Assembly (NCBI RefSeq): GCF_902635505.1
Contig: NC_045427.1
Location: 622,120,665 to 622,184,664 of the forward strand
Direction: 5' to 3'
Origin: Sarcophilus harrisii
Lineage: Eukaryota > Chordata > Mammalia > Dasyuromorphia > Dasyuridae
DNA length: 64,000 nucleotides
The position numbers and the translations under genes were made by a program. Shown here one piece after another: positions 34,431 through 45,930 of the stretch (position 1 is the first letter of the stretch; every line of letters begins with the position of its first letter). The notes beneath the pieces were generated by a model, which ran no database searches, was not told the origin of the DNA, and saw only the letters and a list, made by a program, of their open reading frames with translations.

Positions 34431-34990
34431 AATATGACTTTAATTTCTGTCATTCTATTGAAACTGCTCTTCAAAGTCACTGCTAACTTCTTAATCCTCA
34501 AATCCAAAAGTCTTTTCTGGGTATCATTTCTCCACAATAAGTCTGTAGCTTTTGGTGCTTACTAAATAACTCATTTCACTTAATATTCTTGTTTCACTTA
34601 ACTTTCCCAACTCTTCTCTCTTTATTCTCCTCCCCATTGACTGCTCTTAATAAGGGCTCCCTTCCTTTTAAACATGGGTGTTCCCCAAAGCTCTGTCCTG
34701 GGTCCTTTTCCCTTCTTTCTTAATAATCTGACCTTTGGCAGCCCCCAAAGGTCATTTCTATGCAGATGACTTCCAAATCTATTTCTAACCCCTAACTCTT
34801 TCCTGAGTTGTGAATCCACATTTCTATCATCTGATCAGGCATTTTCATTTCTTTGTCTTAAAGTGAACACAGCCAAAGCTGAGTGAATACAAGTCCTAAA
34901 GACTTCTCACTTTCTATTAATGGATTCAGTCAGTTGGCTGCATTTCAAAGTCATCTCTAATTCTTTTCTCTTTCTTCTTTTCTAATTAAT
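34431..34990 (+). mobile_element. L2 LINE fragment with RT active-site box
   Basis: L2 ORF remnant. TATGCAGATGAC at 34759-34770 encodes YADD, the catalytic box of reverse transcriptases. Upstream is the conserved 'gttccccaaagctctgtcct' segment (LGP-type block) and downstream 'gtgaacacagccaaagct'. The frames are broken and it is an old copy. Confidence 0.75.
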
Positions 34991-35039
34991 AGCCAAGTGC
35001 TGGTATTTTTTCTCTACCCTTATTTTATACACGTGCAAA

Positions 35040-35445
35040 TTTGTATGTTTCTGTCTGTGTGTCTCTGTCTGTGTGTCTCTGTCTGTATTTGTCCCTGTTT
35101 CTCCCTGTCTCTCTTTATCTCTCTCTCTCTGTTTCTGTCTCTTTGTCTCCCTGTGTCTCTGTCTCACTGTCTCTCTCTACTTCTCCCTCCCTCCCTTTCT
35201 CTCTCCCTTCTCTCTCTCTCCCTCTTTCTCCCCCTTCTCCCTCTCTCTCTTCCTCTTCTTTCTCTGTGTCTCTCTGTCTGTGTCTGTCTCTTCTCTCTCT
35301 CCCTCGTTCTTTTCCTCCCACCCTGCTTGTCTGTCTCTGGGGGTGGGAGTGTCTGTGTATGTATGTATGTATGTATTCCACTATAGGTTATTTCAGTAGA
35401 GGAGACAGACAGATAGATAGATAGATAGATAGATAGATAGTGATT
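35040..35445. repeat. TC/GTCT-rich tract ending in (GATA)n
   Basis: A long pyrimidine-rich array of CTCT and GTCT units (35048-35336), a GTAT run (about 35357-35375), and (GATA)n at 35407-35441. The 127-129-codon frames across it are low-complexity artefacts. Confidence 0.95.
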
Positions 35446-35634
35446 TAGATGGATGTGTTGAGCCCAGAGTTCAAATCTTGCCTCTTATATTTACTAATAA
35501 TATGGTTTGGGTCAAGTTGCTTCTCATTTCCAAACTCATTTCACAGAGCAAACAGCAAGGTTATATGTGCTTTGTCAACTTTAAAGTGTGATTTAAATGT
35601 TACCTATTGTTTAACCTAACCACTTTCCCAGGTT

Positions 35635-36190
35635 CCAGTCAATGAACATGTATGAACTCACTTTCTATATGCCAGACGCCTGGGGATACAAAAAGAGACA
35701 AAAGGCAGTCTTTGGCTCCAAGGAGCTCACACTCTAATGGAGGAGACAACATGCAAATAAATAAATATCAATAGAAAATGATCAACAGAGGGAAGGCACT
35801 AGAATTAAGAGCGGTTAGGGAAAGTTTCCAGGAAAAAAAAGGGATTTTAGTTGGGACTTGAAGAAAGCCAGAGAAGCTATAGACAGAGATAAGAAGGGAG
35901 ATCATTCAAGACTTGGGAGATAGCCAGAGAAAATACCTGGATTGGAGAGATGGGGGATCTTGTTTCAGGAAGAGCTGGAAGCCAGTGACACTGGCTGAAT
36001 ATGTAAAGGGGAGTAAGGTATAAGAAGATTAAAAAGGTATTAGTGGACTAGATTGTGAAATGCTTTGAATGTTAAACAGAGCATTTTATGTTTGATCCTG
36101 GAGTTATAGGGAACCTCAGGAGTTAATTAAATAGAGGAGTAAGAGTTGGACTTGTGCTTTAAGAAAGTCACTTCAGTGACATCCAAACTG
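35635..36190 (+). repeat. Ancient interspersed repeat, best-preserved copy
   Basis: Continuous order: 'gggatacaaaaagagacaaa', 'caaggagctcacactctaat', 'gggacttgaagaaagccaga', 'tttatgtttgatcctggagt', 'gacttgtgctttaagaaagt'. Same family as 15325-15835. I know this layout as widespread in mammals but cannot name the family. Confidence 0.6.
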
Positions 36191-36279
36191 CCTTCCAGTC
36201 CCACTTATTTTTTTCACTGTTTCTAGATTCATTTTCCTTATTCTAAGGATTGTAATGTGATTCCTCTATTCATATGAAG

Positions 36280-36930
36280 GCAGTAGCAATAATTATAATA
36301 TTTAGGGCTTTACAGTTTACAAAATGATCTCTCAAGTTTTGTTATTAAATTCTCAAACAACTTGGTAGGTAGGTTAAAAGCTATAAAAAGCACAGGTACT
36401 TTTTAAAAATTATTTTGTTTCTAAAAAGTTTTATTGAAGCTTAGAAAAAATAATACCACTTTTCAAATATACACTTTCTTTGCAACATAGTTGGGAAGAG
36501 CTGTTCAAAATCAGCTAAGAAATTACTGGGATTGAAAATAGATGCAGCATTCCACCCCCATAATTTATTCTCCTTCCTCACTAACCCCATCCCAGTTCTC
36601 CAATGGAAGGAATAAAGTATCTTTTCTTACCTCCTCCTAAAAACCTATTCTTTTGAATAAAAGCTTTCAGTTTTGTCTTGTAGTCATTATGTTTATGTTT
36701 ATTTGAGATTCTACTCAATTCAGTCCACATCAGTTTATGTGAATTGGCATTCATGACTCCCTTTCTTACAGAACAATAATAACCCATTTTATTCATATAT
36801 ACACATGGTTTGGTTAGGTATCATTTGGGATAATGCTATTCCCCTTTTGCAGATAAGGAAAACTGAGACCCAGAGTCATTTATTCCGCTAGTAAGTAGCC
36901 AGGCTGGGATCTGAATCCAGGCGTTCTATG
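36280..36930 (-). mobile_element. Old L1 end between MIR units
   Basis: 36440-36810 is a diverged reverse L1 3' part. The frame ending near 36581 still reads MGYYCSVRK, equivalent to MEYYCSVRN of young copies. MIR-type units flank it at 36280-36440 and 36815-36930. Confidence 0.55.
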
Positions 36931-37327
36931 CAAAGTCCATTTTGAGGGGAATAGTCATATCAGACTGATTTCATTTTCTCTTCCTCAACTTCCATTTCCT
37001 TAGAAGAATTTGCCTTGTGTTAAATAGATGCTTGTTGGCTTTTTGACTACTAAGCTGATAGGCCTGGGAAATGCTGGAGATAAGAAGTGTTAAACATAAG
37101 AGGTGTTATTCTAGTAAACTAGTTTAAGTGTAATTGGAAAATGTTTAAGAAAATAAGTAAAAATACAATAAAGTATAGATAATGCGAATTTGGGTTTTTC
37201 TAAATCATTATGTGGCCAGCAGTGACCCCTTTTACATTTGATTGTTCGCTTCGATTTTATAAAAATGTCTTATCCAGCATCTTACCATGTTTTTTAGGAC
37301 AACATGGAGAGAGGTTGGTTAGATCCC

Positions 37328-37507
37328 CTTCTTAAATTGTGGTTTGTGACCCCATGTAGGATTTCATAACTGAATGTGGGGGCCAAGAAATTATGAATTA
37401 TTATCAGTAAATGTTTGATTGTTGACTTATTTTATATGCCTATGTATCTGAGGTTGCATAAAAATTTCTCAGATGAATAGGAGCTGCTAGTGGGAAAAGT
37501 TTAAGAA
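37328..37507. mobile_element. hAT-like non-autonomous DNA transposon
   Basis: Ends CTTCTTAAA (37328-37336) and GTTTAAGAA (37499-37507) are inverted repeats. The body ('ttgtgaccccatgtaggatt', 'cataaaaatttctcagatga') matches the copy at 28616. Confidence 0.7.
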
Positions 37508-37509
37508 AT

Positions 37510-38110
37510 CGCAGGCTAGATGATGGTACGATTAGGTTTTGGGTTTATGTGAAGGTTGAATCCCTAAAGTAGTCATTAATGACTCTGTGTCAATTTGGAA
37601 GATCTTCAGTGGAGTGCCAAGGGATCTATATTTGACCTTAATAATGTTTTAAAATTATTATCGTGACTTAGATAAAGGCATAGATGTCATGCATCTTAAA
37701 TTTACAGATGGTGACAGGGTAAGAGACATAACTAGCACTGGCTGATAGTTAGGATTCAAAAAAAAAAAGTGACATCAGAACATAATAAAAACCTGAGCTT
37801 CTTTCCCTGACACTTAATTGTATGGTCCTAGAAAAGTCATAATGTCTCTACCTCAATTTCCCCATCTGTAAAATATGGATAAAAAAACTATCTACCCCAT
37901 AGAGTTATTGGGAGGATAAAATGTGGTGATTTATAAATCGCATTTCAAACTTTAACTCACTACATAAATTTGAAATATCATTGCTGCTATTATTAATATG
38001 ATGAAATTGAATGAGGATAAATATAAAATACCTGATGTTGAAAAGTTTTTGAGTCCTTATGAGCAAGTCTGGGAAAAGTATCATTAGATAACAGGTTTTT
38101 TTTTTCTTCT
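37510..38110 (+). mobile_element. L3/CR1 LINE RT fragment split by a SINE
   Basis: 37570-37740 follows the L3/CR1 reverse-transcriptase stretch that precedes and includes the FADD box ('gtgacttagataaaggcata', 'cttaaatttacagatggtga'; FADD decayed to FTDG). A tRNA-headed SINE lies at about 37765-38000, and L3-like sequence resumes to about 38100. Confidence 0.6.
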
Positions 38111-38149
38111 GGAAAAACAAGAACAAAATCTGATCATATTGGTGAATTA

Positions 38150-38645
38150 CAAGGGCAGTAGGTCAGCAGTGAGGTATAGCAGCCCCTGAACATGATGCTA
38201 TGAAAAGAGCACCAGGCGAAATGTCAGGAGATGTGGGTTGTGGTTGTGGCAGTACTTAGCTCTCCTGTATAACCACTTAACCTCTAGAATTTCCTTTCCT
38301 CCTTTATGAAATCATGGGGCAGAGTTGGACTGGGTAATCTCCAAGGTACTTTACAGCTCAAAAATCTGTAATTCTGGAATTTTGCTAAAATTTCTCCTGT
38401 GGGCCCACTCTTCCAATGTTCATTCCTCTCAGTTTCAGGTCCCCAGAGGGTGGCTGCTACTATAATTGCTATTAATGGAAACTAAGCAATTCATGATCTT
38501 TAAACAAATTTTTATGTTCCTTTTTTTTTTTTCTGAAGCAATTGGGGTTAAGTGACTTATTGAGGATCACACAGCTAGAAAGTATTAAGTGTCTTAGGCT
38601 AGATTTGAACTCAGGTCCTCCTGACTTCAGGGCCGGTGTATGTTC
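38150..38645 (+). repeat. Two SINE/MIR units
   Basis: 38150-38380 is a MIR-type unit. 38525-38640 is a SINE 3' part ('ttggggttaagtgacttatt', 'gatttgaactcaggtcctcc'). Confidence 0.65.
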
Positions 38646-38789
38646 CAATTTTAAAAAAAAGGAGAGGGTAAAGAAGGATGACGTCTTCAAACTTTGGATT
38701 GGTGGATTTTGATTACTGCTCAAATTCTAGAACCTAATATTAGAGGGCTGGTTTGTAAACATTTATAAAGGGAATCGCACAGGAAGTTT

Positions 38790-38960
38790 GATCAAGAACA
38801 AGTTGTCTTGTCAGGCTAATCCACTTTTTTCTTTTGTCAGGACTAATATTAGACTCATAGATCAGGGGAATGTAGAGACACAATGTGTTTAGATTTTCAT
38901 GAAAATGTTTATTAGTTTCTCATAGACTAAATGTCAGTATATGGGCCACCATCTTCATGG
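38790..38960 (+). mobile_element. L3/CR1 LINE RT fragment
   Basis: 'atcaagaacaagttgtcttg', 'ctcatagatcaggggaatgt' and 'gtgtttagattttcatga' follow the L3/CR1 segment that encodes DQGNAVDIVYLDFSKA in intact copies. Confidence 0.6.
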
Positions 38961-39890
38961 TCTGTTTTCAAATGCTGTCATTGGCACCCACTATCACCAT
39001 GCCAATTTAGGATTTGCCCAGTCTGAATCTTTGATTAGTTTTTTATTCTACAAGCTCAGGCTCACTTGACTCTTAGACACCCAGTAGTTCCTCTGATTTT
39101 GTAGGCTTTCTGTTGAGATTCTGCCTAGAGTTCTGTATCAGTCCTTTAGCTAACTGATTATTACTCCCTCCATCTGTTATTTCAAGAGAGGAGAGGATAA
39201 AAAGAATGCCCAGTTCTATGAAAGGTTTTTCCATTATCCTGAAAGAAGTATAATAATCTCTAAAAGTCTGCTTCCAAAATTTATAAAGAACCATAGCTTT
39301 TCTACATAAACCAAATAGTACAGTTCAAGATTGGAGAAGCCAGATAAAGGTGGAGACTGATCCTGGAGAGACCAGTGGTCATGATTCTATTCTGTGTGGA
39401 AAATGTTGAAGGTGGACATTAAGCTGAATGTGAATGTATGATTGAATGAATGAAGCCAAGAACTGTACTAAACATGGGATACAATTAAACAAAGGAAAGG
39501 GTATCTCTGCTCTCTGGGATCTTATATTCAAGTGAAGTGAATAATTTTCTCTCTCTCTCCCCCCCCCCCATCTTCTCTTTCTCTCTCTCTTTTTCCCCCT
39601 CCCTCTCCCTTCTTTGGTCTTGGTCACTCTCTCCCTCCTTCTCTCCCTTCTTCACTTTCTCCTCTTCTTCCTCCCTCTGGCTCCTATCTTTATGCATATA
39701 CACAGCATTCATAATTTCACCATTTGCTGTAACAGATGATGTGGTGCTGGCTGATGGAGTACCTATGTTTTCTTGGTTCACTTTCTAGGGATATATACAT
39801 TGATAATAAGAGGATAACATACACATTGCCAGAGCTAGCTCAGTATTAGGAAGGTTCCAAAAAGAGTGTGGGAGAGGAGAGGTATTAGAC
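38961..39890. other. Unrecognised, with a TC-rich tract
   Basis: A polypyrimidine tract at 39545-39680, preceded by a SINE scrap near 39440-39540. The 98-codon minus-strand and 83-codon plus-strand frames over the tract are artefacts. Confidence 0.45.
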
Positions 39891-40525
39891 TATCAAACTG
39901 AAGGTCTACAGAGCCATTGCACCAACCTCACTGTTGTATGTCTGTGAAACCTGGACAGTGTACCAGTGCTATGCCAGGGAATAGAATCACTTCTATTTGA
40001 ATTGTCTAGGATCACCTGGCAAGAGAAGACATAAGACACTGAGGTTCTTTCTCAAACTAAACTGTCAAGCATTCCAACTCTTCTGCAGAGAATACAGCTC
40101 CATTGGGCTGGTCACATTGTTTGAATGCCAAATGGAAGCTTGTCAAAAAGATTGTTTTATGGAGAACTCACATATGGCAAGCATTCATAAGATAGAAAAA
40201 GTGATACAGGTCTCTCTTAAGAACTTTAGAACCGATTGTATGACATGGGAGACACTGGCACAGGACTGCCCAGCATGGCATGCCCTCATCAGAGAAGGTG
40301 CTGGGCTCTCTGAGCAAGGCAGAATTGAATTAGCTCAGGAGAAACACGGCATGTGCAAAGTTAGGGAAGCCCCCCAAATGTTCATAGGGACTATTTCTGT
40401 CCAACCATGGCAGAGCAGTCCGAGCTCATATTGGTCTGATCAGTCAGTTGGTTACACTGCAATGCAACTCTAACATAATGATGTCATTTTGGTCCTCTTC
40501 AAGAACTAAGGACAACAACCAACCA
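39890..40525 (+). mobile_element. RTE-clade LINE 3' end
   Basis: A 3'-terminal LINE piece whose decayed frame keeps the late ORF block (LQRAQLHWAGHV-like, here 'cagctccattgggctggtca'). It ends with a remnant of the C-terminal Cys/His segment ('cgagctcatattggtctgat', reading RAHIGLIS) just before the stop. The 158-codon open frame at 39997-40473 is partly out of register: the RAHIGLIS remnant is in another frame, so at least one frameshift has occurred. The terminal 'gtcctcttcaagaactaagg' is the tail shared, inverted, with the SINEs at 19574 and 45487. Confidence 0.7.
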
Positions 40526-41060
40526 GCCATATCTATAAACATATATGTATATATTAAATTATACACTATATGTACTATTATAAAAGGGAATATTTTATAC
40601 ATATTCTAATATACTATGCAGACTATATAATATGTAAATTATATCTATATTCTCTCTGTTATGATGCATATGGGAGTAGTGATCTAAGAGCTAAGATCAA
40701 AATCACTTTGATTTGAAAAGTTACCAGTATGGTGAATGGTACCATTTTTTGGAATCTATTTATACAGTTAGAGGAGCAATATTAGAGTTGATTCAATCAT
40801 GGTATCTGAATTTGGGGTGGGGTGGGACAAGTTTGACTGGCAAGATAGTTGGTAAGAGGGTTGAAGAATGAGTGAAGCATGACTAGGTTTTGGTAATTCT
40901 GGTGAAGTACAAATTGGTTCCATTGTGTAGGGCTAGTGTCTGACTGGCAGGGAAAAGGGAACCAGGTGATCTCTAAGCTTCCTCTGGCAGTAATGTTTTA
41001 TGTTCTGTAATGTATAGTTATTAATGGATTCTTGTCATTTTGTTTTTGTTCGTTAAATTG
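40526..41060. other. AT-rich intronic stretch
   Basis: A TATA/TATG-rich part (40530-40650), then unrecognised sequence. No exon was seen. Confidence 0.4.
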
Positions 41061-41064
41061 CATC

Positions 41065-41600
41065 CTCTGTACTTGAAATATCCTCTTCTTCACCTTTGCC
41101 TTCAAGAATTCCTAGCTTTGTTAAAACTCAGCTCAAATGTCGTCTCTTATATGCAGTCTTTATTAATACTTCTGTCTTTCCCCCAGCTTCTACTTACTTA
41201 GAAAATATTAACTTGTATTTACTTTAATTTATATGTAATTCCATGTATATGTGTTGTTTGTACTGTAAGCTTCTTGAGGGCAGAGACTGTTTAATTTTTG
41301 TCTTTGTATTTAAACTGCCTAGCATACAGTAAGTGTTTAATAAGTGCTTTTTTGATTAATCTATTTGATGTTTGTTTCCTTCGTCACTTGCTTTCTCATG
41401 GAGTAGGAGGCTGAACTAGATGATTTCCTAGCTTTTTTTTTTTTCCAGTTGAGAAATTCTGACCTGCAATAATAAGTCAACAAACATTTATTAAGTACTT
41501 ACTGTATGTCAGGCATTGTTCTAAGTCCTTTAGGATGTAACAAAATGCAAAAACCTGCTCTCCAGAAGCTCTCATTCTAATGGAGCAGACACCATGCAAG
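41065..41600 (+). repeat. L2 3' tail and MIR3-like SINE
   Basis: 41065-41375 is an L2 3' end ('gtaagcttcttgagggcaga', 'gcatacagtaagtgtttaat'). 41470-41600 is a MIR3-like unit ('ttattaagtacttactgtat'). Confidence 0.7.
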
Positions 41601-41716
41601 CAATTGTTCCATGCATTAGAAGTGGAAGGTAATATAATTTTTGAATGATTGTGGCAGACAACCATTGGCCCACCTGACTACCACAACCTTGCACTTATGT
41701 TTTCATTTCTTGGCAG

Positions 41717-41814
41717 ATTGGCTCACGGGCCTCTACAGAGCTGCTGATCAGAATGGACGAAGAGCTCCTGCCCAATTCACATGTGCTCATCAGTGGCAAT
41801 AAATCAATTCTGAA
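41717..41814 (+). CDS. RASSF4: RASSF4 exon 2, first coding exon
   Basis: Acceptor TTTCATTTCTTGGCAG ends at 41716 and donor AA|GTAGGT begins at 41815. The ATG is at 41753-41755 in a strong Kozak context (A at -3, G at +4), leaving 36 nt of 5' UTR in the exon. The coding part, 62 nt, encodes MDEELLPNSHVLISGNKSIL plus two bases of the next Lys. Human RASSF4 begins MKEDCLPSSHVPISDSKSIQ (from memory), so the length and the invariant LP.SHV.IS..KSI pattern agree. The exon ends in phase 2. The minus-strand frame over it (41695-41901) is a shadow. Confidence 0.9.
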
Positions 41815-41939
41815 GTAGGTGCTTCCTTCTTCCTCTGGGGAAGGGTAACAAAATGGGATTTCCTTGGTTCTCCTTTTTCCTAATTGCTTTATTCCATTCA
41901 TTGGGAAGAGGATTATTCAAGTTGTGTCCTCTATCATTG

Positions 41940-42660
41940 ACTAATTTTAGGAATTGTTTATAAGTCAGGGAGGGTTAGATAATTGGAAGCAAGAAGAGTT
42001 GGGTTCACATTTCATCTCTGCTGTTTGCTAATTCTGTATCCCAGGGCCAGTCACTTAAACTCTTACTGTTCACTTTCTTTATTTATAAAATGAGGAAGGG
42101 GGTAACTAGAACCCACTGAAGATCCTTTCTGATCCTGAGCTTCTTAATATATATAAACATCATACCAACTATACCAGTCTACTCTAAGAAAGCCACTGTG
42201 ATTGCCACTGAAGAACTGAGAAATCATGTGATGAATGATTTGCTTCACTAAACTGCTCTCTGATTTTAGTGAACTCTTCTTTCCCAATCCTATCATTCCA
42301 TCCTACTATTGTTAATTCTTTTTTACCCATTGGTAGAGAGTATGTATATACATGGATGCGCCACAGAGTCCTGTTTACTGGGAAAAATATATATTAATAA
42401 TGTAAGCTGGATAGTGTGTGGATAGAATTTAGGTGCTGATAACAGTTGTTTCCAGTTCTCAAGACTGTCCTGTTAAATTATCTTGTGTTTATATAATGTT
42501 TAGGACTTTCTCAAAGCACTTAGATCTGTTATCCCATTTGATCGCATGAAGCAGCAAGGCTAATCTTGGTAGCCTCATTTTACAAATTTCTTCTATGACA
42601 CAGAAAATGTTAACTTCTCCATCCCTACATAGCAAATTATTTATTACCAGTTTCCTGATT
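41940..42660 (+). repeat. RASSF4 intron 2, MIR-type units
   Basis: The 906-bp intron 2 (41815-42720) holds a MIR at about 41975-42145 ('ccagggccagtcacttaaac') and a second at about 42490-42650. It ends in a pyrimidine-rich acceptor, ACCCCTGCAG. Confidence 0.6.
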
Positions 42661-42720
42661 TTTAGGCCAGTGTTGCATTCTTCATACCACAAATCTAAAT
42701 TTGTGTTTTCACCCCTGCAG

Positions 42721-42796
42721 ATCAGAACTCTTATCTCTGCTAAAAACATACAATTGCTATCATGAAGGAAGAAGCTTCCAGCTGAGACATCGAGAG
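42721..42796 (+). CDS. RASSF4: RASSF4 exon 3
   Basis: A 76-nt exon between acceptor CCCCTGCAG and donor GAG|GTAAGA (42797). Joined to exon 2 it completes the Lys codon and adds [20 protein letters not shown] then LRHRE. This is nearly identical to human residues from [20 protein letters not shown] onward (from memory), with only G to S and K to R changes seen. The exon ends in phase 0. This conserved N-terminal block precedes the RA domain. Spacing, phase and sequence all fit a functional exon. Confidence 0.95.
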
Positions 42797-43499
42797 GTAA
42801 GATTTTGGTTTAACTTAAAAAAGAGTTTGAGATAAATAACCAAAGTTGCCCTGAGAAAATCCAAACATTTTGACTAAGCCCTCGCTTGGAGTCAGCTCTA
42901 AGCTGGGCTGAGGAAGAGAGCCATTATAATTGGAGATCAGGGTTTATGTTCAGTCATATTATATGTTCCTGATTCACCCCAGCATCTTCACTATTGTTAT
43001 TATGTTTAACTAAACTCTCAGGGATTCATAGCAAAATAAAACTGGAAAATATCTATACCAGTGATTATTCAACTGAGGTCTGTACTTTCAAAAATATACT
43101 TTATTTTTTTTCACTAAAATTGGTTTTCTACATGATCTTGTGTGTTTTATTTTGTGTATTTAAAAACATGATTCTGAGAAAGGCTAAACAAAAGTCTCAC
43201 TAGCGGAGTACATGAAATAAAATAGGCTAATGGCCTCTGTCCAGCCTTACCCTCTCATCTTATTGATAAGGAAACTAAGCCATCAGTTTGAATACTCTCT
43301 CAAGAGCATGTGACCAGAGTTACAACAGTGCTTTGAGAAGTTTAAAAGCAGTTCAAATCATCTTGGAGAGAATATCCTTAGAGGGGAAGAGATTTCCCAA
43401 GAAGGAAACCTGTGGCTTAAAGAGGATGTTGGAAAGGAAAGGGTGGAGGAAGGAGAAGCAGCCAGAGTGATTCATATAACTCTTAGAACCAGCTGATCT
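42797..43499. other. Start of RASSF4 intron 3, unrecognised
   Basis: Only a MIR-like scrap near 43240-43320 is seen. No exon 4 was found. Confidence 0.45.
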
Positions 43500-44425
43500 T
43501 TTTTTTTTTTTTTTTTTTTTTGGTATAATTTTTATTTTCCCCAGTTACATGTAAAAAACAACATTTTATTTTGGTTACACATGTAACTTCTTTTATAGAA
43601 CATATTTCCTTATGAATCATGTTGAGAGAGAAAATTCAGAACAAAAGGGAAAAACCATGAAAAAAAAAAAAAACGAAGAAAAAGAAAAAAATGAACATAG
43701 TATGTATTGATTTAAATTCAGTCTCCATATTTCTCTCTCTGGATATGGATGGCATTTTCCATCCAAAGTTTATTAGGATTGCGCTGGGTCACTGAACCAC
43801 TGAGAAGAACCAAGTCTTTCATACTTGATCATCACACAATCTTGCTATTGCTATGTACAGTGTTTTCTGATTCTGCTTGTTTCTTTCAGCATCAGTTTGT
43901 GTAAACTTCCCAGGCCTTTCTAAAATCAGTCCATTTGTCATTTTTAATAGAACAATAATATTCCACTACTTTCATATATCATAATTTATTCAGCCATTCC
44001 TCAATTGATGGCTCTCTATTCATTTTCCAATTCTTTGCTACCACAAAAAGAGCTGCTACAAACATTTTTGTGTATGTAGGTCCTTTTTCCTGTTTTATGA
44101 TTTTTTTTTTGGAGGTAGACCCAATAGGGTTATTGCTAGATCAAAGGGTATACACTGTTTTATAGCCCTTTAGGCACATTTCCAAATTGCTCTCTAGAAT
44201 AGTTGGATCATTTCACAACTCCACCAACAATGTATTAGTGTTCCAGTTTTCCCCTATTCCCTCCAACATTTATCATTATCCTTTCCTGTCCAGCCAATTT
44301 GAGATGTGAGAGGTGGTGCCTCAGAGTTGTTTTAATTTGCATTTTTCCAATCAGTAGTGACTTAGAACATTTTTTCATATGATTTATAGATGGTTTTAAT
44401 TTCTTCATCTGAAAACTGTCTTGAA
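43500..44425 (-). mobile_element. Old 5'-truncated L1
   Basis: A reverse L1 starting at poly-T (43500-43521). 3' UTR blocks are 'tttattttccccagttacat' and 'gatggcattttccatccaaa'; ORF2 C-terminal blocks are 'cactgttttatagccctttag' and 'acaactccaccaacaatgta'. The frame near 44429 still reads SLLIGKMQIKTTLRHH. A degraded target-site duplication (CTGATCT) flanks it. Confidence 0.8.
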
Positions 44426-44614
44426 TCAACTGATCTCACCAATCTACTTTTACCTCCTAACTACTTTCCTGAGTCATTGCAATAGCCATCCTATTCCAAG
44501 AATAATTAGTGTTTTCCATCTTCTTCAAAATAATGGGTCTAATGGCAACTGTTGGAATAAAAAAAAATTATTGTATACCTACTATATGCAAAATATTTCA
44601 ATCTATAACAGGAT

Positions 44615-44671
<57 letters not shown>

Positions 44672-45486
44672 GATGAGAATGAATATGGATGTAAGATCTA
44701 GACTTTGGAGTCTTCACCTTTTTTGTTTCATGGACTTCAGATTCATGCTTTGTGGATTACATGTGTAACAGAGAGAAATACTCTGTATCTGTTTGAGATT
44801 AGTGAAAATTAAAATGATTTTTCCCCTCTCTCCAAGTTCATGATCCTTTTGAAAACTATCATTGTGTCCTTCTGGGTATGTAGATTTCAAATTAAGGATT
44901 CCTTATCTGTACTTGTGATAAGGGAAGACTACTAGATAGGAAAATTCTCTAGCAGTGTAGGTCAGCTCTTTCTCTTTAATGTATAGTCTTAAGAGATTTA
45001 CTCAGGGAATGAGAAACTTTGCAAGTTTTCCAACTTGCAAAGAGTCACACAATGAGTTTATATCTGAGGCCAAATTGAATCCAGGTCTTCCTGGTTTTAA
45101 GACCAGTTCTCTTTTCATTATATTATGTTATATCTGATTCATATAATAAGAATGTTCATGGTGATATTATTTTTTTATTTTTATTTATATATTTATTATA
45201 TATTTTATAATATAGTGCTTTTCAATTGAGAAAGAACTTTCCTTACAATGTTTCTGGATGTCTGTTGATAGAAGCATTATTACTCTCATTTTACAAATGA
45301 GACACTGAAGTTGAAAGAGTTTAAATTCTCCAAATCAGTCCTGTTAGCTATAGAATGAGTTCTCATTCCCACATATTCTGACTCTGAAGATCAGTAACTA
45401 TTCTCATACATGATGCTTCCATCAGTAATTAGCATCTCCCTTATCCCTCAGGATTTCTGAAGTATAAATGCCTCTTTATAACCCAG
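44426..45486. repeat. (GA)n tract and MIR scraps
   Basis: A perfect (GA)n of about 60 bp lies at 44606-44666. MIR-type pieces lie at about 44990-45110 and 45220-45380. No exon was seen. Confidence 0.6.
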
Positions 45487-45930
45487 TTATTGTTTGTCCT
45501 TCATTCTGGAAGAAGATCATGATATCAGAGAGGTGATGCCATGACATGAACGTGAATTGGATTTAAGTCAGGATTGTGTGTGCAAATTCACCTCCCTCAC
45601 TTTCTCCTCCAGAACTGTCTGAGCCCAGTGGTTGGATATAGATCAGGATGACTGAAGATGGTCTCAGATGCAGTGGGAGAACTTGAAATTTTTAAATTAA
45701 GGTTTTTAACTAAATCAATGCCCATTCAGTGATTAAAGCTGGAAAAGAATTGCGGCAGAGAATGGCCTCTTTGACCTAGTTTTAAAAAAAAAAAAAGAAA
45801 ATTAATCTGAGAGGGGGAGACCCTCAGGTTTTCTGGGTAAATCCAGAAACAATTCCTATTTACATTTATTTATTCAGAGGCAATCAGGACCTAATCTATA
45901 ACCAAATGGGGCTTTGCCTGGAACTTCTTG
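45487..45930 (-). mobile_element. RTE-tailed SINE, second copy
   Basis: Shares its whole length with 19574-19990 ('gtgatgccatgacatgaacg', 'ctttctcctccagaactgtc', 'cccattcagtgattaaagct', 'gcagagaatggcctctttga'). The left edge is the inverted RTE 3' end. Confidence 0.7.

Noticed and set aside
34997-35424. Three overlapping 108-129-codon frames rich in Ser, Leu and Val
   Set aside because: They lie entirely over the TC/GTCT low-complexity tract, and similar frames exist on both strands.
39997-40473. 158-codon frame as a host gene
   Set aside because: The sequence follows an RTE LINE 3' end, with parts of the original protein in another frame.
41695-41901. Minus-strand 68-codon frame over RASSF4 exon 2
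   Set aside because: It is a shadow of the exon and its splice sites, with no conserved protein on that strand.
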